From contig NZ_JARKNA010000001.1 in NCBI RefSeq assembly GCF_029360765.1, forward strand, positions 434,001-498,000: a stretch of 64,000 nt of DNA. The letters are read 5' to 3'. The notes beneath the pieces are model-generated. The model had not been told where the DNA came from. It saw only the letters and a program-made list of their open reading frames with translations, and did no database searches. The DNA comes from Terrimonas pollutisoli (GTDB lineage: Bacteria > Bacteroidota > Bacteroidia > Chitinophagales > Chitinophagaceae). Of this stretch, positions 9,501-16,808 are shown piece by piece. The translations under genes and the position numbers were made by a program. Position 1 is the first letter of the stretch; every line of letters starts with the position of its first letter.

Positions 9501-9954
9501 AAATGGTGCATTAGCAAGATCTCTCGGATCAGGAAGGGCGTATAATGAAGGCGCTACGTCCGTGGCATTGGGAAATGATATCTGGCAAAAAGAAGGTGAT
9601 GTAAATAAGCGTTATGCCCGCTTTTCCCTCGGCGACGCGGATATTGGCCAGCGTAACTTTCTCCGGTCTGCCCCCGCTGGTATAGGTGTTGGCCAGGGTT
9701 ATGGTTCTGATGTATCCACTATGGTTGAAAAAGGCGATTTTCTTGCTTTCAGGGAAGTTTCCATCAGCTATAATCTGCCTGCTAACATCACCAGAAAATT
9801 CTGGTCAACCGGTGTGAATGTATTTGCAAGCGTATTTAATATTGGTTATATAACAAAGTACAAAGGTTTGAACCCTGAAGTATATACTGGTTATGATCCG
9901 GGTGGTTATCCCCGCCCAAGGCAGTTTTCAATGGGAGCTACTTTGAAATTCTAA
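6580..9954 (+). CDS. SusC/RagA-type TonB-dependent outer-membrane transporter (sialic acid locus)
   Basis: 1124 residues from the ATG at 6580; a TTG at 6574 would add two. A signal peptide ends at AVAQ. Next comes a carboxypeptidase-D-regulatory-like domain (about 30-105), a VVVVGYS segment characteristic of SusC proteins, the plug domain (about 130-240, including NPLVVVDGV and IYGARGANGVI), and a 22-strand barrel ending in an aromatic residue (TLKF). With the SusD protein encoded 27 bases downstream it should form the pair importing sialylated glycan fragments or free sialic acid, comparable to NanO/NanU of Tannerella. Confidence 0.93.
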   Translation: MKKMIFWRKLRMPLVSAIVFLLPLFAVAQTYTVNGKVTDSTGAGIEKVSVKVKGTSTGTATSADGSFAIALPSPKATLVFSSVGFIPREVKAGSQTTINVLLERADETLTDVVVVGYSQQSRAKTTAAIAKLDPQELQNTSNPNPVQAMQGKIAGVSIPINSGQPGAGATNMIIRGGTKVDVYGSGQTNSRGDGLGVATNSNPLVVVDGVFRSLNDVDPDNIASIQVMKDAASTAIYGARGANGVIVVKTKTGRFNTKMKLSLKHRTTWETQARDYDYLSAEEYLKLARTTVKNSYDFNATLRNTLLNSAGYSAGTKAFTGPGQYGNHIYTTALYDNIVAVEGQAYVDNLLTKGYKTMDDPINPGTKLLYYDNQYQDLIWNTGVTQNENISLEGGSDRAYYYVSGGYTDQAGTFAGTGYKRYDVLGNFGFKATDKLRIEAMVNYQNLQPLYVEKFQDELIRGVRITPLHRIYKDDGRPQSGESYTVRNRLHTLYYDDVRSATERLVTRLELDYTIIKGLHFRPSFSYVINDFKYLFRRKGTPSTDWAQPPTIRQKYESVNQSRQLMVDQVLQYDFNIRNDHHFTTLAGFNYIRSQGNTIDIGSQRGTNDYIFTIDEPSVGVVNGVTTTNVTDFGTNLSESKSASLFGQLLYDYKTKYLFGASLRYDGFSNFAPENKFAYFPSVSAGWNIHKENFFNVRSLSLLKLRASWGVVGTSDLSITDTYGGYRSVQYAFGSGILRSNLSNPNLKWEKTEITDIAIDAGFLNNRITLTVDFYNKLTKDRLDLKPLPLEAPFTSIRFNNGTLQNRGVEVELGAEVLKIKSFNWKANFSFAYNSQKILKLPTNTRLKNRQGGGVIYDPNSKSDIEVGGLAEGERPFGVWVYQVEGIFSTEAEAAAWNATKVDRLATSNGLTVKKHAGDYIFSDLNNDNIIDAKDVVFVGYRTPNFTGGMQNTFSYKGISLRFTMDYALGHIIENGALARSLGSGRAYNEGATSVALGNDIWQKEGDVNKRYARFSLGDADIGQRNFLRSAPAGIGVGQGYGSDVSTMVEKGDFLAFREVSISYNLPANITRKFWSTGVNVFASVFNIGYITKYKGLNPEVYTGYDPGGYPRPRQFSMGATLKF

Positions 9955-9981
9955 ATCATCCTCAATAATAAATTAAGTAAG

Positions 9982-11457
9982 ATGAAGAAAATAATTATAA
10001 CTACTGTAGTGGCTGCATTATTAATTTCTGCGTTACCAGGTTGTAAAAAACTATTGGAGGTAAAACCGGAGTCAAGCATTACAGAAGAGATCTATTTTAA
10101 AAGCGAAGGCGACTTTGAACCCAATGTTACCGGCATTTATACATATATGCGTGAGCTTGTAAACAACGATTTATATGGCGAACAGCGAAGCGAAGAGCTG
10201 GTAAATGGCCCTAATGCAAGGCTTAGTTCAGCTGTGTGGGGACAACTGCTTAGCCCTACCAATGGCGCATTGGCTTATAATGGATGGTATACCGCCATCG
10301 GACATTGTAATCTCCTGCTGGAAAAAATAAAAGGTTTCGAGTTTGCGACTAACCCCGATACGAAAAAAAGGATTGTTGCAGAAACACATGCGTTGCGTGC
10401 CTGGTTCTATTTTCACCTTACAAGAATCATTGGTAAAACTCCATTAATGTTAGAAGCTGTTACCAATGAAAACGTTCCTTTGCTGCCGCGGGCTACAGAA
10501 GCAGAAGTAATGACACAAATACAAGCTGACCTCGACGCTGCTTTGCAACAGTTGGAATCGATGAGTAATTTTTCAAAAACAACATTTCCTTCAACAAAAT
10601 ACCGTTTCAGCTATGCTGCCATACAGGCATTGAAAGCTGATACAAAGTTGTGGAGTGCAAAAGTATTGGGAGGTGGTACTGCCGATTTGAATGCAGCCAT
10701 TGCGGCACTCACCGAAGTCGAAGCCAGCGGTGTAGCACTGAATACTGATTTCAAAAGTGTTGTGGGATTAAGAGCGGCTGCAAATCCCGAGATCATACTC
10801 TCCGCTTTTTTTCTCAGGGATGAAGGTGTTGGGAATTATTCAATTCAAACTATTGCTATTTCCAGCCATATTACATCGGTATTGAATAAGGATAGTATTC
10901 CCAGCGCCGTTTCGCCAAGTTATGCACAGGGTGGTTATTTAATGAGCCCTGAATCAAAAGCATTATTCAATCCGGGTGATAAACGTATTCCGTTTACATT
11001 CGTTACTGAACGGCTTGCCAGCGGAACCGGAACAAGAACATGGATAGTAAAATACCCGGGCACAAAATATGCAGACGACAGGTTTCCTGATAATGATATC
11101 ATCATTTATCGTCTTGCTGACATTTACCTGATGAAAGCAGAAGCATACGCTGCATTGGATAACGCGACTCTTGCTATCGAAAACTTAAACAAAGTAAGAA
11201 ACCGTGCCAGCACGGGCGACTATAGCGGGGCAACTGATAAAGCTTCTGTTGAAAGGGAAATATTGAATGAGAGAGGAAGAGAATTGTTTTTTGAAAATAA
11301 ACGCTGGTATGATCTCGTTCGTTTTCATAAAGGGGGAACAATTGATGTGTATAACTATGTTCCCAACCTCATTGGTAAAACAACTCCATTATTCTGGCCG
11401 TTGAATACAACTGTACTGGCCAATAATAGTTTACTTGTACAAACGCAGGGTTACTAA
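9982..11457 (+). CDS. SusD/RagB-type glycan-binding lipoprotein (sialic acid locus)
   Basis: 491-residue surface lipoprotein. The signal peptide ends LPGCKK with the lipidated Cys near residue 21. A helical TPR-like SusD fold follows, with the family's NERGRELFFENKRWYDLVRF segment near the C-terminus and LRAWFYFHL near residue 142. It lies directly after its SusC partner and should act as the lid and ligand-binding subunit. Comparable to NanU by position. Confidence 0.92.
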   Translation: MKKIIITTVVAALLISALPGCKKLLEVKPESSITEEIYFKSEGDFEPNVTGIYTYMRELVNNDLYGEQRSEELVNGPNARLSSAVWGQLLSPTNGALAYNGWYTAIGHCNLLLEKIKGFEFATNPDTKKRIVAETHALRAWFYFHLTRIIGKTPLMLEAVTNENVPLLPRATEAEVMTQIQADLDAALQQLESMSNFSKTTFPSTKYRFSYAAIQALKADTKLWSAKVLGGGTADLNAAIAALTEVEASGVALNTDFKSVVGLRAAANPEIILSAFFLRDEGVGNYSIQTIAISSHITSVLNKDSIPSAVSPSYAQGGYLMSPESKALFNPGDKRIPFTFVTERLASGTGTRTWIVKYPGTKYADDRFPDNDIIIYRLADIYLMKAEAYAALDNATLAIENLNKVRNRASTGDYSGATDKASVEREILNERGRELFFENKRWYDLVRFHKGGTIDVYNYVPNLIGKTTPLFWPLNTTVLANNSLLVQTQGY

Positions 11458-11491
11458 TAATAGTAGAATAAAATAAGTAAAATAAAAAGAG

Positions 11492-12424
11492 ATGCAAAAA
11501 ATTGAAGGACTAATAGCGGCGGCATTTACACCTTTTCGGGAAGATGGTTCATTAAATTTGGATTTGATCCCTTCTCTCGTTGACAAACTCGTTAACGATG
11601 GATTGAAGGGAATATTTGTTTGCGGCAGTAATGGTGAAGGACCCAATATGACCACAGAAGAAAGAATGAAAGTAGCGGAAGCATTTGTGAAGGCAGCCCG
11701 GGGTCGTTTATTGATAATTGTACATGTGGGACACAGCAGTATCGCAGAATCAAAAATTTTGTCGACGCATGCAGCAGCGATCGGAGCTGATGCTTTTTCC
11801 TCTGTCGCTGCGTTTTATTTCAAGCCTGTATCCGTTCAGAACCTTGTAGACTGCATGACGGATATTGCCATCGCTGCACCGGCTCTTCCTTTTTATTATT
11901 ATCATATACCTCATCTCACGGGAGTGGGCATGGATATGATCGAATTTCTTCAATTGGCCGGAGACCGCATTCCCAATCTGGCAGGAATAAAATATACTTC
12001 GTCTACCATACAGGAATACCAGGCTTGTCTGACTTTTGACAATGGAAGGTTTGACATTTTGTATGGATTGGATGAATTGTTGGTGCCGGCGCTTTCCGTA
12101 GGTGCAAAAGGAGCTATTGGCAGTACGTACACATTTGCGGCGCCACTCTATTTAAAAATTGTTGATGCTTTTAAAAAAGGCGACCTCTTAGCAGCCCGTG
12201 AGCAACATGCTTATATGGTTGAAGTGATACGGGTATTATTGAAATATCCACCTATTCCCGGTCAAAAAGCAATCATGAAAATGCTGGGTTGGGATCTCGG
12301 CCCCTGCCGACTTCCGCTTACGACTCTCAGTGCAGAAAACTTTGATAAATTTTATAAAGAGTTGGATGATCTTGGTTTCTTTGAAAAAGTTTCTCCTGTT
12401 TCATTAGAAGCAGTTAAACGTTGA
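11492..12424 (+). CDS. nanA: N-acetylneuraminate lyase (DHDPS/NAL superfamily)
   Basis: 310-residue class I aldolase splitting sialic acid into pyruvate and N-acetylmannosamine. Family residues are visible: GSNGE at 45-49 (pyruvate carboxylate pocket; Neu5Ac lyases more often have GSTGE), YYYHIP at 135-140 giving Tyr137, and GIKYT with the Schiff-base Lys167. The FYYYHIP and GIKYT contexts resemble the Bacteroides type of NAL. There is no signal peptide, so it is cytoplasmic. It lies 34 bases after SusD and 37 before the mutarotase gene. The GSN variant and the missing ManNAc epimerase leave room for a related substrate such as KDN. Confidence 0.85.
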   Translation: MQKIEGLIAAAFTPFREDGSLNLDLIPSLVDKLVNDGLKGIFVCGSNGEGPNMTTEERMKVAEAFVKAARGRLLIIVHVGHSSIAESKILSTHAAAIGADAFSSVAAFYFKPVSVQNLVDCMTDIAIAAPALPFYYYHIPHLTGVGMDMIEFLQLAGDRIPNLAGIKYTSSTIQEYQACLTFDNGRFDILYGLDELLVPALSVGAKGAIGSTYTFAAPLYLKIVDAFKKGDLLAAREQHAYMVEVIRVLLKYPPIPGQKAIMKMLGWDLGPCRLPLTTLSAENFDKFYKELDDLGFFEKVSPVSLEAVKR

Positions 12425-12461
12425 AGAGAAAGAATTATCATCGGGAAAAAGTTTTTCACCA

Positions 12462-13631
12462 GTGAAAAGAATTGTTTTCATAATAATGATTGTAATGACA
12501 GGATTAAACTGTGTAAACAGCAAAGCGGTTGGGGGAGAAGATAAGATAAAGAAAATTGACTGGTCGGTAGCTGCTGTTCTGCCATCAGTCAATGGAAAAG
12601 AACAACCTGGTTTGGCGGGACCGGTAGCCGGGATTATTAATAACTATTTACTTGTAGGTGGTGGCGCCAACTTTCCTGATGGACTTCCATGGTATGGAAA
12701 TAAAAAACAGTACCAGGATGAAATATATCTTTTCGAAAAAAAGGAGGGTGAAATTGTAAATGCATCTATAAGCAAACAAAAGTTACCAAACCCCGTTGCC
12801 TATTGTGCCAACGTGACCACGCCAAAAGGGCTTGTCTATATCGGTGGAGAAAATGAACAGGGATTGTCTGATAAGGTTGTTTTGGTTGAATACAATGCAA
12901 TAGCTAATGAACTTGTATTTTCTGATCTGCCTGCTTTGCCTTTATCGCTTACCAATCTTTCTACTACTTTTTATAATCATAACATTTATGTAGCCGGCGG
13001 TAATTCCAAAGAGGGGCCTTCCGATAAATTTTTTTGTCTCAACCTGGCAACACCCGGTGCAAAATGGGAATCGTTGCCTGATATCCCTGTAAAAATTTCT
13101 TTTGCAGTAATGATAGTTCAATCCAATGGGGATCATGATTGCATCTACCTGGTAGGCGGGCGGAGAAAAAACGGTAATGGCATCAGCGATATTTTTAGTA
13201 CGGTGTACCAGTTTGATATAAAAAACACTCGTTGGTCACAAAAAAAATCTCTGCCATTTGCTGCTTCTGCCGGAACAGGCATTGCTTATGGGTCGGATAA
13301 AATATTGATATTGGGCGGCGATAAAGGCGAAACCTTTAGCAAAGAAGAGAAACTAAATGCAGCGATAAAATCAGAAACGGATGAACAGAAGATAAAACAA
13401 CTTACCAAAGAAAGAATTGCGTTGTTAGAAGCACATCCCGGTTTTGCAGGCGATGTGTTATTGTACAATACGATCAGCGACGAATGGGAAAAACTAAATG
13501 CTTTGCCTCCGGGTAATCCTGTTACCACAACAGCAATAAAATGGGGAGATGATATTATTATTCCAAGTGGCGAAATAAAAGCCGGAATACGAACACCTGG
13601 AATATTAGTTGGGAAAACCCCTGTCCCCTAA
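12462..13631 (+). CDS. nanM: Cyclically permuted kelch-type mutarotase (N-acetylneuraminate epimerase, NanM-like)
   Basis: 389 residues starting at a GTG. A signal peptide lies at about residues 1-22, so the protein is periplasmic. Kelch-like blades are visible through repeated GG motifs (LVGGGANFPDG, VYIGGENEQG, VAGGNS, LVGGRRK, LILGGDKG). A long charged helix (about 286-322) interrupts one blade, as in the cyclically permuted mutarotase family. The expected role is to speed anomer conversion of sialic acid released by the sialidases before uptake. The last codons read into a CCCCTAAAGGGG repeat, so the natural C-terminus may have been altered by it. Confidence 0.85.
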   Translation: MKRIVFIIMIVMTGLNCVNSKAVGGEDKIKKIDWSVAAVLPSVNGKEQPGLAGPVAGIINNYLLVGGGANFPDGLPWYGNKKQYQDEIYLFEKKEGEIVNASISKQKLPNPVAYCANVTTPKGLVYIGGENEQGLSDKVVLVEYNAIANELVFSDLPALPLSLTNLSTTFYNHNIYVAGGNSKEGPSDKFFCLNLATPGAKWESLPDIPVKISFAVMIVQSNGDHDCIYLVGGRRKNGNGISDIFSTVYQFDIKNTRWSQKKSLPFAASAGTGIAYGSDKILILGGDKGETFSKEEKLNAAIKSETDEQKIKQLTKERIALLEAHPGFAGDVLLYNTISDEWEKLNALPPGNPVTTTAIKWGDDIIIPSGEIKAGIRTPGILVGKTPVP

Positions 13632-13640
13632 AGGGGAACT
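13618..13640 (-). repeat. REP-like palindromic unit, minus orientation
   Basis: Contains CCCCTAAAGGGG at 13626-13637 preceded by a second C-run. It overlaps the stop of the mutarotase gene. It is the inverted partner of the unit at 13750-13775. Confidence 0.55.
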
Positions 13641-13719
13641 TAGGTCGAAATTTCTTTTTATGTTTTTGGTTTTTTTTGCCGAAGCATTAAAGTGATTAAA
13701 AAGATGCCAAACTATAATA

Positions 13720-15000
13720 ATGACTGGTACTAAAATAGAAAATGATTCAAAGCCCCCCTTTAGGGGCGGGGGGGCTTCTTACCCATGGATTGTAGTAGGA
13801 CTGCTATGGGTGGTAGCATTGCTTAATTATATGGACAGGCAAATGCTCAGCACCATGAGACCTTCCATGATGATAGATATTGCTGAACTACAAACGGCTA
13901 CCAACTTTGGAAGGCTGATGGCAATTTTTTTATGGATCTACGGATTCATGAGTCCATTGGCTGGAATGATCGGCGACAGGGTAAACCGGAAATGGCTGAT
14001 CGTTGGAAGTTTGTTTGTTTGGAGTGCCGTTACACTGGCTATGGGTTATGCGCAAAATTTTGAGCAGTTGTACTGGCTTCGTGCATTGATGGGAGTAAGT
14101 GAAGCGTTATATATCCCGGCAGGCTTATCATTGATCGCCGATTTTCATTCTTCCAAAACCCGATCACTGGCTATAGGCATTCACATGACGGGCTTGTACA
14201 TGGGCCAGGCATTGGGCGGATTTGGCGCCACCATTGCTGCCAGCTTTTCGTGGCAGTCAGCCTTTCATTCATTTGGTATCATCGGTATTATTTATTCAGT
14301 AGTCTTAATGCTTTTCCTAAGGGAAAAAAAATCTTCTATAGAAGTAACTGATAAAATAACTATTGAAAAACCTGGGTTTTTCAAAGGGCTGAGTTTGCTG
14401 TTTAGTAATATCGCCTTTTGGATCATCGTATTTTATTTTGCCGTGCCAAGTTTGCCCGGGTGGGGAATTAAAAACTGGTTGCCTACTTTATTTGCCGACA
14501 ATTTAAATATTGATATGAGCAAAGCGGGACCTTTATCAACCATCACGATTGCTGCTTCTTCATTCTTAGGCGTGCTATTCGGTGGAATCTTATCCGACAG
14601 ATGGGTTCAGAAAAATATAAAAGGAAGAATTTATACCAGTGCTATCGGTCTTGGTCTGACTATACCCGCTTTATTGCTGATTGGTTATGGTCATTCGTTG
14701 TTTCATGTCATCGGTTCAGCGTTTTGTTTTGGTTTTGGCTTTGGTATGTTCGATGCCAACAATATGCCTATCCTTTGTCAATTTGTTTCTTCCAAATACA
14801 GGGCTACAGCCTATGGCCTGATGAATATGGTAGGCGTATTCGCCGGCGCATTTGTTACGGATTGGCTGGGCAAATCAACGGATGCGGGTAACCTGGGAAA
14901 GAGTTTTGCGATGCTTGCGGCTATTGTTTTGGCTGCATTGATCATTCAATTATCATTTCTCCGGCCAAGGGTAAATGATTTTGATACCGTAAACAAATAA
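13720..15000 (+). CDS. nanT: MFS transporter, sialic acid/hexuronate type (NanT-like)
   Basis: 426 residues with about 12 membrane helices. It starts ...YPWIVVGLLWVVALLNYMDRQ, a typical first helix of the anion:cation symporter branch of the MFS. A GDRVNRKWL loop follows helix 2 and a GGILSDRW loop lies in the second half. Placed between the mutarotase and the second sialidase, it most likely carries free sialic acid (or the acid released here) across the inner membrane. The first ~19 residues are not conserved-looking: they translate a CCCCTTTAGGGG repeat (KPPFRGGG), so a start nearer residue 20 or a repeat-added tail is possible. Confidence 0.85.
   Translation: MTGTKIENDSKPPFRGGGASYPWIVVGLLWVVALLNYMDRQMLSTMRPSMMIDIAELQTATNFGRLMAIFLWIYGFMSPLAGMIGDRVNRKWLIVGSLFVWSAVTLAMGYAQNFEQLYWLRALMGVSEALYIPAGLSLIADFHSSKTRSLAIGIHMTGLYMGQALGGFGATIAASFSWQSAFHSFGIIGIIYSVVLMLFLREKKSSIEVTDKITIEKPGFFKGLSLLFSNIAFWIIVFYFAVPSLPGWGIKNWLPTLFADNLNIDMSKAGPLSTITIAASSFLGVLFGGILSDRWVQKNIKGRIYTSAIGLGLTIPALLLIGYGHSLFHVIGSAFCFGFGFGMFDANNMPILCQFVSSKYRATAYGLMNMVGVFAGAFVTDWLGKSTDAGNLGKSFAMLAAIVLAALIIQLSFLRPRVNDFDTVNK
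13750..13775 (+). repeat. REP-like palindromic unit, plus orientation, inside the transporter gene
   Basis: Contains CCCCTTTAGGGG within a GC-rich block ending in seven G. It is read in frame as KPPFRGGG by the MFS gene. Same type as 13618-13640 but inverted. Confidence 0.6.
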
Positions 15001-15029
15001 TTTAAATAGTTAGAAAACTGAAGCAATAC

Positions 15030-16157
15030 ATGATAGTCTCCCGAAACAATTTGTGGTTATTATTGGCAGTGTTGGTGTGTACGATAACAACCGGAAATAA
15101 TTTATTGGCGCAGCAACTCAATCATATTTACAAAGGAGGAGAAGAGGGATACAACTGTTTCCGGATTCCATCCCTGGTTACTACCAGCAAGGGCACAGTA
15201 CTGGCTTTTGCTGAAGCAAGAAAAATCAATTGCGGTGATGCAGGAGATATTGATATGGTGGTAAAGCGTTCGGAAGATGGCGGCAAAACCTGGAGCCCGT
15301 TGCAGGTGATCTGGAATGATTCAGCCAATACCTGCGGCAATCCTGCACCTGTTGTTGATCAGCAAACAGGAAATATCATTTTATTAAGCACCTGGAATTT
15401 GGGTGCTGATCATGAAAAAGACATTATCAATGGTTCAAGCAAGGATACGAGAAGAGTGTTTGTTCTGAGATCAACGGATGATGGTAAAACATGGTCGCAA
15501 GCAGCAGAAATAACAAAAAATGTAAAGAAGAATAACTGGACCTGGTATGCAACGGGTCCCGGACGTGGAATACAATTGAGCAAAGGAAGGCATAAAGGTC
15601 GCCTGGTTATTCCTTCTAATCATATCGTAGCAAAAACAAAAAAGAATTATTCGCATGTGATTTATTCCGATGATGGGGGGAATACCTGGAAATTAGGCGG
15701 TGTGACCAAACGGGAAGGCGTGAATGAGTCTACTATTGCCGAACTTTCTGATGGGCGCCTTCTGTTAAATATGCGAAATGCAGGCAAATCGAGATACCGG
15801 CAAGTTGCGATCAGTAAAAATGCCGGAAAAAAATGGTCAGCCATATATCCCGATACAGTATTGATTGAACCCGTTTGTGAAGCCAACCTGATTCAATACA
15901 AATTCCCGGGAAAAAAGAACCTTCTTGTTTTTTCAAATCCTGCGAGTACAACTTCCCGTGTTAAAATGACAGTAAGGATAAGCGAGGATGACGGAAAGAC
16001 CTGGCCATTAAAAAAGCTGATCTACGAAGGGCCTTCCGCTTATTCCTGTTTAACGGTTCTGCCCAATGGCAACCTGGGCTTATTTTACGAGGCAGGAATT
16101 CAACGGCCTTATGAAGGAATTGCTTTTGAAGAAATAGCTATAGACGATTTCAAATGA
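15030..16157 (+). CDS. nanH: Exo-alpha-sialidase (GH33)
   Basis: 375-residue secreted sialidase with a signal peptide ending LLAQQ near residue 29. The FRIPSL motif lies near residue 45 and AFAEARK just after. Five Asp-boxes are seen (SEDGGKTW, STDDGKTW, SDDGGNTW, SKNAGKKW, SEDDGKTW). The second and third Arg of the carboxylate triad are expected in NMRNAGKSRYR and in the later RVKMTVR region; CEANL precedes the latter. More canonical than the first sialidase of the locus. Its stop overlaps the start of the decayed lyase-family gene by four bases, showing that gene was once translated from the same mRNA. Confidence 0.92.
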   Translation: MIVSRNNLWLLLAVLVCTITTGNNLLAQQLNHIYKGGEEGYNCFRIPSLVTTSKGTVLAFAEARKINCGDAGDIDMVVKRSEDGGKTWSPLQVIWNDSANTCGNPAPVVDQQTGNIILLSTWNLGADHEKDIINGSSKDTRRVFVLRSTDDGKTWSQAAEITKNVKKNNWTWYATGPGRGIQLSKGRHKGRLVIPSNHIVAKTKKNYSHVIYSDDGGNTWKLGGVTKREGVNESTIAELSDGRLLLNMRNAGKSRYRQVAISKNAGKKWSAIYPDTVLIEPVCEANLIQYKFPGKKNLLVFSNPASTTSRVKMTVRISEDDGKTWPLKKLIYEGPSAYSCLTVLPNGNLGLFYEAGIQRPYEGIAFEEIAIDDFK

Positions 16158-16680
16158 ACAAAGTTCCACAAACAAATAAGCATCCACTTACTGCTAAGGA
16201 ACTTAAAGGAAATTGGGGAACGTTATTATTGCCCGTCAACAACGATGATAGCATTGATTATGTTCGCCTGGCTGATGAGATTGACTATTTCATTGATGCA
16301 AAGTTGGATGGCATTTATTCAAATGGTACGGCAGGTGAGTTTCATAATCAAACCGAAGATGAGTTTGATAAAATATAGGAGTTGATGGCACAGAAATGCG
16401 ATAAGCAAAAATGCGTGGGGTGGGAGCTCATGGCCAATGATTTGAACGAGCATTAGTAGTAGAAAAGCGGATTCTGTCTTTTTTCGAAGAATGCATCTTG
16501 CCATTTAAGAATGCAGGGTATACAAATCCGGCATTAGATAAATTTTTAGGCGCAGTGGGAGGCTGGTCAGCTATCGGCACCCGTTTGCTGATGGCCGTAT
16601 AAATCTATTCCTGAAAATGAGTTAGAAGCTGTCAGCCTCCGGGCGAAGAAATGGTTGCCTGTTTTTTTTCCAAACTATTA
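16154..16680 (+). pseudogene. Decayed dihydrodipicolinate synthase/NAL-family gene
   Basis: The first 74 codons are a good N-terminus of the family (KGNWGTLLLPVN, then GIYSNGTAGEFHNQTEDEF, with the GTAGE pyruvate loop) and end at a stop at 16376. From about 16504 a C-terminal piece is readable in another frame (FKNAGYTNPALDKFLGAVGG), followed by a further shift and SIPENELEAVSLRAKKWLPV. The middle ~190 residues, including the catalytic Tyr and Lys, are gone. Several frame changes and a large deletion make it a clear pseudogene. It probably encoded a second aldolase for the same or a related keto acid. Confidence 0.85.
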
Positions 16681-16733
16681 TTCACATTCAGTAAAAATTC
16701 AATTATAGTTTCTCGTTAAGCAGTAGTCAGACA

Positions 16734-16769
16734 AGCCGCTCCGGTTGAAATTTGTGAGCGGCTTTTTTT
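16734..16769 (+). terminator. Rho-independent terminator of the sialic acid operon
   Basis: Perfect 8-bp stem AGCCGCTC (16734-16741) / GAGCGGCT (16756-16763), a 14-base loop and a run of seven T. It closes the run of genes that begins at 5287. Confidence 0.85.
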
Positions 16770-16808
16770 CAAAAAAAACTTAACCTTTATCGTATAAATT
16801 ACCGGCAT

